Shown: piece after piece, positions 6,983 through 16,573 of the stretch
Position numbering within the stretch: the stretch's first letter is position 1
Layout of the letters: every line of letters begins with the position of its first letter
NCBI GenBank assembly: GCA_024123915.1
Contig: CP099650.1
Span: 3,410,001 to 3,474,000 of the forward strand
Direction of reading: 5' to 3'
Length of the DNA: 64,000 bases
Origin: Oxalobacteraceae bacterium OTU3CAMAD1
Lineage (GTDB): Bacteria; Pseudomonadota; Gammaproteobacteria; Burkholderiales; Burkholderiaceae_D
Notes under the pieces: generated by a model
Database searches by the model: none
What the model was told of the DNA's origin: nothing
The model's input: the letters and a program-made list of their open reading frames with translations, nothing else
Program-made: the position numbers and the translations under genes

Positions 6983-7629
6983 CGCCACCGCTCCGGCACC
7001 GCCCGCACGATCGGCGTCGCCAAAGCGGCGTTACCTTGATCGAGCTGCTGGTGACGATCTCCATTTTCGGCATCATGCTGGCGGTCGGCATTCCCAACGC
7101 CAGCCGGTGGCTGCTGGCCAACCGCGCGCGCGGCGCCAGCGAGTTCTATGCCGACGGCTTCAGCCTGGCGCGCCGCCAGGCCGTGGCCCACAACGCCTTC
7201 AGCCGCATTTCGCTCACGCCCAACGTCAACACCGGCCAGATGGATTGGCAGGTGGACATCTGCTTTGTCGGCCAGGGCGCCGCGTGCACCGACGTCCAGG
7301 GCGACTGGTCGACCACCGACGCGCCCTCGGCCAGCGACCCGGAAGGCGCCGCCGGCTGGAAGTCGGTGTTCCGCGCCGCCGATGCGCTGCCGCCGGCCGA
7401 GGTCCTGCAGCCGACCACGCTGCCGGCCGGCGCCAGCCAGGTGTACTACACGCCGCTCGGCTGGGTCGACCCGCGGTTCGCAGGCCGTCTCACCAGCCTG
7501 CGCCTCGATCCGTCGGCGGCGTTCGCCGACGAGGTGCAGCCGGTGGCGCTGGTGGTGACCCTGGCCGGCATGGCGACCAAGTGCAATCCCGTCCTGCCGG
7601 ACACCGACAACCGGAGCTGTCCGCCATGA
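6970..7629 (+). CDS. fimT: GspH/FimT-family minor pseudopilin
   Basis: A 219-residue prepilin-like protein with an unusually long, basic leader of about 20 residues ending in QSG, then VTLIELLVTISIFGIML with glutamate at +5. The helix continues to RARGASEFYADGFSLARRQA, a pattern typical of FimT/FimU/GspH pseudopilins that initiate or prime the pilus. The C-terminal globular part contains four cysteines. The start overlaps the pilE stop by 13 bases and the stop overlaps pilV by four bases (ATGA), so translation is coupled. FimT versus FimU naming is uncertain. Confidence 0.88.
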   Translation: MHQLTPPLRHRPHDRRRQSGVTLIELLVTISIFGIMLAVGIPNASRWLLANRARGASEFYADGFSLARRQAVAHNAFSRISLTPNVNTGQMDWQVDICFVGQGAACTDVQGDWSTTDAPSASDPEGAAGWKSVFRAADALPPAEVLQPTTLPAGASQVYYTPLGWVDPRFAGRLTSLRLDPSAAFADEVQPVALVVTLAGMATKCNPVLPDTDNRSCPP

Positions 7630-8042
7630 AAACCGTCCCGCGCCGCCGCCAGGGCGGCATCGCACTGCTGGAGGCGATGCTGGCCATCGTGATCCTGGGC
7701 ATCGGCCTGCTGGGCACGATAGGCTTGCAGGCGCGCGCCTATTCGGCGCTGTCGGACGCCGGCATGCGCGCCGAGGCCACCATGGCCGGCGAGAAGCTGC
7801 TGGGCGTGATGATGGCCGATACGGCCAACCTGGCCGACTACAACCTGGCCGAGAACGGCACTCCCGGCGCGGCCATCGCGCCGTGGGTGGCCGAGACGCG
7901 CGCCGCCATCCCCGGCGCGATCGTGTCCGTCAATGTGACCCGGCAGACGTTTCAAACCCAGGTCGATATCGCCATCCGTTGGCAGCGCAAGGCCAATACG
8001 GACCAAAACCGGCATTTGCTCACTTCCTACATCGCGAACTGA
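7626..8042 (+). CDS. pilV: Type IV pilus minor pilin PilV
   Basis: A 138-residue prepilin with the PilV-type signal GGIALLEAMLAIVILGIGLLG, in which the hydrophobic helix leads into LQARAYSALSDAGMRAEA. PilV joins PilW, PilX and PilY1 in the priming complex at the pilus tip. It starts on the ATGA overlap with the previous gene and is followed one base after its stop by pilW. The length agrees with the family. Confidence 0.9.
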   Translation: MKTVPRRRQGGIALLEAMLAIVILGIGLLGTIGLQARAYSALSDAGMRAEATMAGEKLLGVMMADTANLADYNLAENGTPGAAIAPWVAETRAAIPGAIVSVNVTRQTFQTQVDIAIRWQRKANTDQNRHLLTSYIAN

Positions 8043-8043
8043 C

Positions 8044-9276
8044 ATGGACGCCCATCCTTCCCCGGTCCTGTTGGGCGCGCGCCGGCGCGGCGGCTTTTCG
8101 CTCGTCGAGCTGATGGTCAGCGTGGTGATCGGCCTGCTGGCGCTGGTGTTCGCCACGCGCCTGGTCATCAGCGGCGAACAAAACAAGGACGCCGCCGTCG
8201 GCGGTTCCGATTCCATGCAGAACGGCATGCTGGCGCTGTTTTCCCTCAGCGGCGACGCCGCCGACGCCGGCTGGGGCTTGAACGATACGATGCTGGCCGG
8301 CTGCGACACCGTGTTCTCGGACGCCAACGGCTACCAGCTGGCCACGGAGCCGCGCGGCGGCGCCAACGTCACGCCGCTGGCGCCGGTGGTGATCCAGTCC
8401 AACGGCGCCGGCAGCGACGTGGTGCAGTTCCATAGCGGCACCTCGCAAACCGGGGTCGGCTCGACCAGGCTGGTGACCAACTACGTGCCCGGCGAGAGCA
8501 CCCTGACCGTCGACAGCCGCAACCCCTACGATTTCAATGTCGGCGACGTGCTGGTGGTGGCGCCGATGACACCGGGGGCGCGGCGCTGCACGCTGTTCCA
8601 GCTGTCCGGCTTCGGCATCGGCGTCAACGGCAACCAGTTACAGGTCGCCAGCGGCGCGGGTTTCCCGTTCAACCCGCAGGCCGGCCTGACCACGGCGTAT
8701 CCGCTCAACGTGAGCTATGTCTACAACCTGGGCAGCGCGGCCCGCCTGCACTTCCATACCTGGTCGGTCAACAACGGCGTGCTGCTGCTGCGTTCCACCG
8801 ACATGCCCGGCTCGGCGCAGCAGGGCGCCTCGGTGATCGACAACGTGGTGTCGCTCAAGGCGCAGTACGGCTTCGACAACCGCGCCGTGGCCGACTACGA
8901 CCCCAACACGCCGGGCAACGGCGTGGCGGAGGTGTCGACCGCCAGCGGCATGCGCATCGGCGTGTGGAGCTCGACCATGATCGACGCCGACAACGACGGC
9001 GTGGTCGGCGGCGCCGGCGACTACCAGCGCATTGGCTCGGTGCGGCTGGCGGTGGTGGCGCGCGGCAAGAACGCCGAAAAGCCCGATGGCGCTGGCCAGT
9101 GCCGCGCCACCACCGTGCGGCCGACCGTGTTCGCCGGCAACGCGCCGGCCACGGTGGCCGCCGCGCCGGTGCAGGTGAACGTGGCGGTGGCCGGCGACAC
9201 GGTCGATTGGAAGTGCTATCGCTACCGCGTGTTCGAGACCATCGTGCCGATCCGTAACGCCCAATGGAGGCCATGA
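8044..9276 (+). CDS. pilW: Type IV pilus minor pilin PilW
   Basis: A 410-residue prepilin whose signal GGFSLVELMVSVVIGLLALV follows a short basic leader. PilW is the large minor pilin that links the pseudopilin core to PilX and PilY1. Around residues 314-325 is an EF-hand-like loop, DADNDGVVGG, with alternating Asp/Asn and the glycine expected for calcium ligation. Conserved cysteines lie in CDTVF and RRCTLF. The gene sits one base after pilV and its stop overlaps the start of pilX. The calcium role is inferred from the motif only. Confidence 0.92.
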   Translation: MDAHPSPVLLGARRRGGFSLVELMVSVVIGLLALVFATRLVISGEQNKDAAVGGSDSMQNGMLALFSLSGDAADAGWGLNDTMLAGCDTVFSDANGYQLATEPRGGANVTPLAPVVIQSNGAGSDVVQFHSGTSQTGVGSTRLVTNYVPGESTLTVDSRNPYDFNVGDVLVVAPMTPGARRCTLFQLSGFGIGVNGNQLQVASGAGFPFNPQAGLTTAYPLNVSYVYNLGSAARLHFHTWSVNNGVLLLRSTDMPGSAQQGASVIDNVVSLKAQYGFDNRAVADYDPNTPGNGVAEVSTASGMRIGVWSSTMIDADNDGVVGGAGDYQRIGSVRLAVVARGKNAEKPDGAGQCRATTVRPTVFAGNAPATVAAAPVQVNVAVAGDTVDWKCYRYRVFETIVPIRNAQWRP

Positions 9277-9911
9277 TGACGACGGCCCGCCCGCTTTCGA
9301 CCACGCCCCGGCGCCCCCATGCGGCCGGCCCCGCCCGCCGCCGGCGCGAGCGCGGCATCGCCTTGCCGGTCATGCTGATCATGCTCACGGTGATGCTGGT
9401 CAGCAGCATCTACCTGCTCAAGTCCAGCACGTCGACGACGATGACCGCCGCCAACCTGGCCTACGATTCGGCGCTGAGCAAATCTGCCGACGCCGGGCTG
9501 CACGCCGGCTTCGCCTATTTGCGCTCGGTGGTGAACCGTTCCGATTTGCTGGTCGACCAGCCCGCCCAGGGCTATGTGGCCACCCTGACGCCGACCTGGA
9601 CGGCGAGCACCGCCGCCTTCTGGCTGGGCGCGGTCACGATGCCGGTCAATCCGCTCACCGGCGACCGGGTCCAGTACGTGATCCATCGGATGTGCACCTT
9701 CCCGGGGGAGTACAACAGCGGCAACAACAACTGCCGGACGACGTCGGCGCGCTCCAATAGCCGGGCGCCGCGACCGTTCGGCACCTCGCTGGCGCTGGGC
9801 GGACCGAAATTCTCGCAGCAGCCGCAAATCCACTACGTGGTGACGGCGCGCATCAACGGCGCGCGCGGCGGCAACGTGGTAACGCAAGCGGTGGTCTTGA
9901 AGGGGCCCTGA
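9276..9911 (+). CDS. pilX: Type IV pilus minor pilin PilX
   Basis: About 211 residues. After an Arg/Pro-rich leader comes ERGIALPVMLIMLTVMLV, the PilX-type signal in which the +5 glutamate is replaced by a non-acidic residue, then LKSSTSTTMTAANLAYDSA. PilX co-assembles with PilV, PilW and PilY1. ATG codons at 9264, 9273 and 9276 are in frame. GGAGG at 9266-9270 has workable spacing only to 9276, while 9273 makes an ATGA overlap with pilW. The C-terminal region is rich in Asn, Ser and Arg. pilY1 follows two bases after the stop. Confidence 0.85.
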   Translation: MTTARPLSTTPRRPHAAGPARRRRERGIALPVMLIMLTVMLVSSIYLLKSSTSTTMTAANLAYDSALSKSADAGLHAGFAYLRSVVNRSDLLVDQPAQGYVATLTPTWTASTAAFWLGAVTMPVNPLTGDRVQYVIHRMCTFPGEYNSGNNNCRTTSARSNSRAPRPFGTSLALGGPKFSQQPQIHYVVTARINGARGGNVVTQAVVLKGP

Positions 9912-9913
9912 TC

Positions 9914-12900
9914 ATGAACAAACACATCTTTCCGCCCGCCTTAGTCTTGTCCTTGGCATTGGCCCTGGCCATGGCCTTGGCGCCATCGTCGGCCGGCGCC
10001 GCCGCCACCCAGATCGCCCAAGTGCCGCTGCTCAACATCACCGGCACCGGCACCGTCAAGCCCAACTTGATGCTGCTGTTCGATAACTCCGGCTCGATGG
10101 AGCAGACCTACACGCCGGACTACGTCAACGACAGCCTGTGCCGCAGCGGCGCCTCGCTGCAGGCCGGCACCACCGTGTGCGCGGTCGGCCATCCGCCGTT
10201 CATGAGCCCGGACTTCAACAAGCAGTACTACAATCCGGCGATACGCTACCTGGTGCCGGTCAGGGCCGACGGCAGCTTCTACGCCGAGCAGAACCGCGCC
10301 ACCACCAGCGGCTGGACCGTCGTCAGCGGCGACGGCTTCGCCGCCAGCAAGCGCGACTTGGCCGGCAACGCCGTCACCGCCGACATCAACCTGGTGACCG
10401 GCTTCCCGGACCTGCGCTGGTGTTCCGGCGGCACCTGCCGTGCCAACACGTCCAGCTACACCTATCCGGACGCCACCTTCCAGACCGCCAGCGCGGTCAC
10501 CACCGGCCCGTATTACTACACCATCGGCGTCGGCCAGTTCTGCACCGACGAGACGATGAAGGTGTGCCAGTCGACGGCCGTGGGGGCGACCGCGCCGGCC
10601 GGCTATCCGGTGCCGGTCAAGGTGCGCTGGTGCAGCGACCGGCTGTTGACGCAATGCCAGGGCAAGCGGGTCGGCACCTTCATCTATCCCAGCTATTCGG
10701 CGCCGGCCGGCGCGGTGGCCGCCTACGGCACCATCGCCATCGGCGCCTCGGCCACGGCGACCTCGATGACCATCACCGCCGTCACCCTGACCGACGCCGG
10801 CGGCGTCCAGACCAACCTGACCAACGCCACCATCACCGCCGCCGCCGGCACCAACACGGCCACCAAGCAGCAGACGGTGGCCAGCGCGCTGGCGGCCAAC
10901 ATCATCGCCACCGCCAACCCCACGCAGAAGCAGATGTATGCCTGCGTGCGCACGCCCACCAGCCAGTCGAACGTGCCCGCCTGCAGCGTGTTCGGCATCA
11001 CCCTGGCGGCCGACAACATCGTGGCCGTGGTGCCGGTGACCTGTTCCGCCACGCCGAAAACGGTGGCCGGCTGCGTCGTCGTCAGCGACGGCAGCCGCGC
11101 CGGCTGGGGCCTGTCCGTGACCGCGCCGCAGGTGGTGGTGAGCGCGCTGGTGCCGGCCAAGTCGGTGATCACCTTCAACAGCTCCGGCAATACCTCCAAC
11201 AGCCAGGACGCCATCATCCGCAACCTGTCGCTGGGCGGGACGACCCTGATCGGCGGCAGCAGCGGCAGCAATCCAAGTTACTTCAACCTGGGCCGCAACC
11301 GCAGCGCCGCGTACGTGGCCAGCGCGCTGACCGGGCGCATCGGCGTGACCGGCACCATCCGCGCCTATTTGGGCGGCAGTACCTTGTGTCCCGGCGGCAA
11401 CACCAACGTGTGCCTGCTGGACTACGGCGCGACGTCGAACGCCGCCGCGATCAGCAACTTCACGATGGACAACCAGGGCGGCGTGAGCTGGACGCGCGGC
11501 GCCACCGACGGCTACCAGGCAGCCGTCAACGACGGCATTCCCGTCTCGACCGCCGCCATCTCGGCCGGATCGAGCGCGCCCAATCCCTTCGTGCGCGTCA
11601 ACATCGTCAGCGGCCAGACCTATCCGAAGGGCGTCGACCGCGTCGATTGCGCCGGCGCCACCAGCTGCACCTACGACGAGGAGATGACCAACTTCGCCAA
11701 CTGGTATGTGTACTACAAGAGCCGCCTGCAAATGATGAAGACCTCGGTCGGGCTGGCCTTCGCGCCGATCACCGGCAACTACAAGGTCGGCTACGTCAGG
11801 TTGTCGAGCGCCGGCGCCGGGCAGGCGATCGACCAGAAGCCGGCCGACTTCACCGGCACCGCCCGCACCACGTGGTACAACAACCTGTACACCACGACCA
11901 CCTCCGGCTCGACGCCGATCCGCACCGCGATGGACAACGTCGGGCGCATGTTCGGCAACCTGGCGCCCTACAACTACGGCGCGGGGCTGGAGGTGGTGCA
12001 GTATCCGTGCCAGCAAAACTTCCTGGTGCTGACCACCGACGGCTACTGGAACGGCAGCACCACCAACAACGTCGCCAACAACGACAACCTGGAGAACCCG
12101 GCGCGCTTCTGCACCCAGGCGCGCGGCTGCGTCGACGGCCGGGCCCAGGCGCAGCCGTCGATCGCCGACGTGGCGCTGCACTGGTACAACGGCGGCTCGA
12201 GCACCACCACCGTGTCGCTGCGCCCGGCGCTGGAGCCGGACATGACGCGTCCCGGCTCGGTGCCGGCGCGCAGCGGCGAGAACACGCACCTGCACATGAG
12301 CACCTACACTTTGGGCCTGGGCGTGGACGGCGTCATGACCTACGAGCGCAACTACGACACCGCGCCCAGGACCGGGGGCGACTTCTACAACCTGATCACC
12401 GGCGCCACCAGCGGCTGTCCGTGGAACAGCAACGGCGCCTACGTCTGGCCCGATCCTGCCACCGCCAGCACCGCCAGCACGGTGCAGGAGCGGGTCGACG
12501 ACCTGTGGCACGCGGCCATCAACGGCCACGGCAAGTATTTCAGCGCACAGGAGCCCCGGGACGTGATCAGCGGCCTGAGCGAGGCGCTGTCGAACATGCA
12601 GGTGCGCACCGGCTCGGCCGCCGCCGCCGCCACCTCGACGCCCAACATCACCCGCACCGACAACGATATCTTCTCCGCCACCTTCACCACGGTGAAGTGG
12701 TACAGCGAGCTGTCCGACCAGAAAATCGACGTCACCAACGGCAGCGTCAGCCAGACGCCGAACTGGACCACCAGCGACACGCTGGGCAAGCGCGTGGCCG
12801 GCGCCACGGACACGCGCCGCATCTACATGATGAATCCGACCGGCGCGGCCGGCGGCGACCTGATCGATTTCCGCTTCTCCAATATGAGCGGCATCGCCGC

Positions 12901-14608
12901 CGGATGGTTCAGCAACAAATGCGCGGCGCTGTCGCAGTGCACCTTGCTGTCGGCGGCCGACAGGGCCATCGTTAACGACGGCGACAACCTGGTCAACTGG
13001 CTGCGCGGCCAGCAACAGCACGCCGACGACAACCTGTTCCGCGCCTACACGCTGACCACCCACACGCCGGCCGGCGCCACCGGGCCGATTCCGCTCGTGC
13101 TGGGCGACATCGCCTCGGCCAAGCCGGCCTTCGTGCGCGCGCCGCTGGGCGAGTACCCGGACGCCGACTACGACGCCTTCAAGGACAAGTACGGCAGTCC
13201 CGACAGCCTGTCGTACCGCGGCGGCACCGTCTACGCGGCGGCCAACGACGGCATGCTGCATGCGTTTAACGCCGCCACCGGCGAGGAGACATGGGCCTAC
13301 GTGCCGCGCATCACGATGAAAAAGCTGCACCTGCAGGCCAGCACCACCTACGGCACCAACCACCAGTACACCACCGACGGCTCGCCCGAGGTGGCCGACG
13401 TCAAGGTGGACACGCCCGCCGGCAAGCAGTGGAAGACCATCCTGGTGGCCGGCCTGAATGGCGGCGGCAGGGGCTACTACGCGCTCGACATCACCGACAC
13501 CGGCAGCGCGCCCAAGCAGTTGTGGGAGTTCTGCGCCGATCCGGCCGTGTGCGCGCTCAACGACCCCGATATGGGGCTGACCTTCGGCAACCCGCAGTTC
13601 GGCACCCTGGCCGACGGCCGGTGGGTGGTGTTCGTCACCTCCGGCTATAACAACATCACCGGCACCGACGGCGTCGGCGGCGGCGACGGCAAGGGTTACC
13701 TGTACATTCTGGACGCCTACACCGGCCAGCTGCTGAAAAAGGTCGGCACCAATTCCGGCGACGCCGCCACCCCGTCGGGGCTGGCCAAGATCACCGCCAT
13801 TTCCGACGATCCGAGCTCCGACCCGCGCGCCACCTATATCTATGGCGGCGACAACCAGGGCCAGATGTGGCGCTTCGACCTGACGGCCGACAGCGGCGCG
13901 GTGTCGGTGATCAAGATGGGCGACGCCGGCGTCAACAAGCCGATCACCACCCGTCCCGACGTGACCATGTGCGGCGTGCCGGTGACCACCACCACCGGCG
14001 GCGTGACCTCCACCAGCGTGCAGGGCGTGCGGGTGGTGCTGTACGGCACCGGGCGCCTGCTCGACCTCCCGGACACCTCCAGCACCGCCATCCAGAGCCT
14101 GTACCTGCTCAAGGACAGCGGCGTGCCGATCAGCAACCTGCGCGGCTCGACGATGGTGCAGCAAACCCTCAGCCTGCTCGGATCGGGCAGCAACACCAAC
14201 AGTTATGCGATCACCACCAATCCGGTCGATCTGTCGCAAAAGGACGGCTGGTTCTTCGACTGGTCGCTGGTGCCGGGCGAGCGCATGAACCTGGACCCGC
14301 AGATCGTCAGCGGCGTGGCCAACGTGGTGACCAACCTGCCGACGTCCTCGTCGTCGTGCTCGGTGGGCGGTTCGAGCAACCTCTATCAGGTCAACGTCTG
14401 CAACGGCCACGCAATCGGCACCCACCCGGCCGGCGTCACCTTGTCGAGCACGTCGGCGGCGGTCGGCTTCATCATCGTGCGCCTGCCGAGCGGCCAGCTG
14501 AAACTGATCAGCACCCTGGCCGACGGCCGCAAAGTCGTCAACGACGGCGTCGAGGACGCCGCCGCCGAGGCGCACCGGGTGGGCTGGCGCCGCGTCCGGG
14601 GCGAGTGA
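9914..14608 (+). CDS. pilY1: PilY1-type pilus tip adhesin
   Basis: A 1564-residue exported protein. A signal peptide (about 1-30, ending near SSAGA) precedes a von Willebrand A-like domain whose MIDAS begins with FDNSGSM near residue 56 and continues in a DGYW-containing segment. The C-terminal PilC/PilY1 beta-propeller begins near residue 1060 (GDIASAKPAFVRAPLG; YAAANDGMLHAFNA) and includes GGDNQGQMWRFDL. PilY1 acts at the pilus tip in adhesion, mechanosensing and control of retraction. The loop before the last motif reads DDPSSDPRA rather than the calcium-binding DxDxDG form. A Thr/Ala/Val-rich insertion occupies about residues 265-430. It closes the operon. Confidence 0.95.
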   Translation: MNKHIFPPALVLSLALALAMALAPSSAGAAATQIAQVPLLNITGTGTVKPNLMLLFDNSGSMEQTYTPDYVNDSLCRSGASLQAGTTVCAVGHPPFMSPDFNKQYYNPAIRYLVPVRADGSFYAEQNRATTSGWTVVSGDGFAASKRDLAGNAVTADINLVTGFPDLRWCSGGTCRANTSSYTYPDATFQTASAVTTGPYYYTIGVGQFCTDETMKVCQSTAVGATAPAGYPVPVKVRWCSDRLLTQCQGKRVGTFIYPSYSAPAGAVAAYGTIAIGASATATSMTITAVTLTDAGGVQTNLTNATITAAAGTNTATKQQTVASALAANIIATANPTQKQMYACVRTPTSQSNVPACSVFGITLAADNIVAVVPVTCSATPKTVAGCVVVSDGSRAGWGLSVTAPQVVVSALVPAKSVITFNSSGNTSNSQDAIIRNLSLGGTTLIGGSSGSNPSYFNLGRNRSAAYVASALTGRIGVTGTIRAYLGGSTLCPGGNTNVCLLDYGATSNAAAISNFTMDNQGGVSWTRGATDGYQAAVNDGIPVSTAAISAGSSAPNPFVRVNIVSGQTYPKGVDRVDCAGATSCTYDEEMTNFANWYVYYKSRLQMMKTSVGLAFAPITGNYKVGYVRLSSAGAGQAIDQKPADFTGTARTTWYNNLYTTTTSGSTPIRTAMDNVGRMFGNLAPYNYGAGLEVVQYPCQQNFLVLTTDGYWNGSTTNNVANNDNLENPARFCTQARGCVDGRAQAQPSIADVALHWYNGGSSTTTVSLRPALEPDMTRPGSVPARSGENTHLHMSTYTLGLGVDGVMTYERNYDTAPRTGGDFYNLITGATSGCPWNSNGAYVWPDPATASTASTVQERVDDLWHAAINGHGKYFSAQEPRDVISGLSEALSNMQVRTGSAAAAATSTPNITRTDNDIFSATFTTVKWYSELSDQKIDVTNGSVSQTPNWTTSDTLGKRVAGATDTRRIYMMNPTGAAGGDLIDFRFSNMSGIAAGWFSNKCAALSQCTLLSAADRAIVNDGDNLVNWLRGQQQHADDNLFRAYTLTTHTPAGATGPIPLVLGDIASAKPAFVRAPLGEYPDADYDAFKDKYGSPDSLSYRGGTVYAAANDGMLHAFNAATGEETWAYVPRITMKKLHLQASTTYGTNHQYTTDGSPEVADVKVDTPAGKQWKTILVAGLNGGGRGYYALDITDTGSAPKQLWEFCADPAVCALNDPDMGLTFGNPQFGTLADGRWVVFVTSGYNNITGTDGVGGGDGKGYLYILDAYTGQLLKKVGTNSGDAATPSGLAKITAISDDPSSDPRATYIYGGDNQGQMWRFDLTADSGAVSVIKMGDAGVNKPITTRPDVTMCGVPVTTTTGGVTSTSVQGVRVVLYGTGRLLDLPDTSSTAIQSLYLLKDSGVPISNLRGSTMVQQTLSLLGSGSNTNSYAITTNPVDLSQKDGWFFDWSLVPGERMNLDPQIVSGVANVVTNLPTSSSSCSVGGSSNLYQVNVCNGHAIGTHPAGVTLSSTSAAVGFIIVRLPSGQLKLISTLADGRKVVNDGVEDAAAEAHRVGWRRVRGE

Positions 14609-14732
14609 TCGTCCGCCGAAGCGGGGCTGGGGGGCTTGACGGAGGCCCGCCGCCCCGTGAAACAATTCACACGGCAGAGCCAAGTGCCGGTAAAATCGAG
14701 GGTTTTGCAGAACCGCCTTAGATCGCGAACAA

Positions 14733-16400
14733 ATGGTCAACGATATCGAAACCGCAATACCCGAAAATAACGACGACGCGGCCCCGGCGGCCAGCGCCAA
14801 AACGCCTGCGCTGATCGCGCGCGAAGTGCAGCGCCGCCGCACCTTCGGCATCATTTCCCACCCGGATGCGGGTAAAACCACGCTGACCGAAAAGCTGCTG
14901 CTGTTCTCGGGCGCGATCCAGATGGCCGGCACCGTCAAGGCCCGTAAATCGGGCCGCCACGCGACCTCGGACTGGATGGAGATCGAGAAGCAGCGCGGCA
15001 TTTCGGTCGCCTCGTCGGTGATGCAGTTCGAATTCCGCGACCACGTGGTCAATCTGCTCGACACCCCTGGCCACCAGGACTTCTCGGAAGACACCTACCG
15101 CGTGCTGACGGCGGTCGACTCGGCGCTGATGGTGATCGACGCCGCCAAGGGCGTGGAGGCGCAGACCATCAAGCTGCTGGCCGTCTGCCGCATGCGCAAC
15201 ACGCCGATCGTCACCTTCATGAACAAGATGGACCGCGAGACGCGCGATCCGCTGGAACTGCTCGACGAGCTGGAATCGGTGTTGAAGATCCAGTGCGCGC
15301 CGGTGACCTGGCCTATCGGCATGGGCAAGAACTTCCGCGGCGTGTACCACCTGCTGAACGATGAGATCATGCTGTTCAAGGCCGGCGAGGAAAAGGCCGA
15401 CGGCGCCTTCGAGATCATCAAGGGCATCGACAATCCACGCCTGCAGGAGATGTTCCCGCTGGAGATGGACCAGTTGCGCATGGAAGTGGAGCTGGTCAAC
15501 GGCGCCTCGCATCCGTTCGACCTGGAGCAGTTCCTGTCGGGCGTGCAGACGCCGGTGTTCTTCGGCTCCGCGATCAACAACTTCGGCGTGCGCGAGATTC
15601 TGTCGGCGCTGGTCGACTGGGCCCCGGCGCCGCGCGAGCGCGACGCCACGGTGCGTTCGGTCGATCCGAAGGAGCAGCCGTTTACCGGTTTCGTCTTCAA
15701 GATCCAGGCCAATATGGACCCGGCGCACCGCGACCGCATCGCCTTCCTGCGCGTGTGCTCGGGACGTTTCGAGCGCGGCATGAAGGTCAAGCATTTACGC
15801 CTGGGGCGCGAGATCAAGGTCTCGTCGGTGGTGACGTTCATGGCGTCGTCGCGCGAGCAGGTGGAGGAGGCGTACGCCGGCGACATCATCGGCCTGCCGA
15901 ACCACGGCAACATGCAGATCGGCGACTCGTTCTCCGAGGGCGAGTTGCTGACCTTCACGGGGATTCCGTACTTCGCGCCGGACTTCTTCCGTTCGGTGCG
16001 GATTCGCAATCCGCTCAAGATCAAGCAGCTGCACAAGGGTCTGCAGCAGCTGGGCGAGGAGGGCGCGGTGCAGGTCTTCAAGCCGGTGCAGGGCGGCGAG
16101 CTGGTACTGGGCGCGGTCGGCGTGCTGCAGTTCGAGGTGGTGGCGAGCCGGCTGTTGAACGAGTACGGCGTCGACGCCGTGTTCGAAGGCACCAGCATCA
16201 GCAGCGCGCGCTGGATTTCCAGCGACGACAAGAAGGCGCTGGCCGACTTCGAGAACGCGCTGGGCCACAACGTCGCCTACGACGCCGCCGGCAACATGGC
16301 ATACCTGGCCACGTCCAACGTCAATTTGCGGTTGACCGAGGAGCGCTGGCCGAAGCTGAAGTTCCACGCCACGCGCGAGCACTCGGCCAAGCTGGTTTAA
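14733..16400 (+). CDS. prfC: Peptide chain release factor 3
   Basis: A 555-residue translational GTPase that recycles RF1 and RF2 after termination. The GTP-binding motifs are intact: G1 [10 protein letters not shown]3 DTPGH, G4 NKMD. The RF3-specific segments [19 protein letters not shown] and [14 protein letters not shown] distinguish it from EF-G. The N-terminus carries an extra Asp/Ala-rich stretch of about 25 residues before the G domain. A TAAAAT hexamer lies about 40 bases upstream. It is monocistronic and followed by a family A repeat. Confidence 0.97.
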   Translation: MVNDIETAIPENNDDAAPAASAKTPALIAREVQRRRTFGIISHPDAGKTTLTEKLLLFSGAIQMAGTVKARKSGRHATSDWMEIEKQRGISVASSVMQFEFRDHVVNLLDTPGHQDFSEDTYRVLTAVDSALMVIDAAKGVEAQTIKLLAVCRMRNTPIVTFMNKMDRETRDPLELLDELESVLKIQCAPVTWPIGMGKNFRGVYHLLNDEIMLFKAGEEKADGAFEIIKGIDNPRLQEMFPLEMDQLRMEVELVNGASHPFDLEQFLSGVQTPVFFGSAINNFGVREILSALVDWAPAPRERDATVRSVDPKEQPFTGFVFKIQANMDPAHRDRIAFLRVCSGRFERGMKVKHLRLGREIKVSSVVTFMASSREQVEEAYAGDIIGLPNHGNMQIGDSFSEGELLTFTGIPYFAPDFFRSVRIRNPLKIKQLHKGLQQLGEEGAVQVFKPVQGGELVLGAVGVLQFEVVASRLLNEYGVDAVFEGTSISSARWISSDDKKALADFENALGHNVAYDAAGNMAYLATSNVNLRLTEERWPKLKFHATREHSAKLV

Positions 16401-16440
16401 CGCCGGCAGATCGCCCCACGGCACTGGCGCACCACGGAGA

Positions 16441-16538
16441 CACGTAGGGCGGATTAGCGCAGCGTAATCGGCCATGTGTGCTCCGTTGGCGACTCATGCA
16501 TGGCCGATTACGGCGTTCCGCCTAATCCGCCCTACGTG
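16441..16538. repeat. REP/BIME-like inverted repeat, family A, copy 2
   Basis: Nearly identical to copy 1: the left arm starts with ACGTAGGGCGGATTAGCG, and the right arm ends with CCTAATCCGCCCTACGTG. The central spacer (about 16477-16496) differs from that of copy 1. The bases before the left arm (GGAGAC) are also shared with copy 1. It lies between the convergent prfC and nnrD genes. Confidence 0.85.
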
Positions 16539-16573
16539 TATCCGAGGTCACGCTGTGGGCGCTGGCCGGCGGT

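Noticed and set aside
10138..12975. 945-codon plus-strand open frame inside pilY1
   Set aside because: Alternative frame of pilY1, Arg/Gln/His-biased, without domain or translation signal.
9941..15094. 1717-codon open frame on the minus strand across pilY1
   Set aside because: It is antisense to pilY1 and extends into prfC. The translation is His/Arg/Gly/Val-biased with no domain, as expected for the complement of GC-rich codons with few stops. pilY1 has clear family domains.
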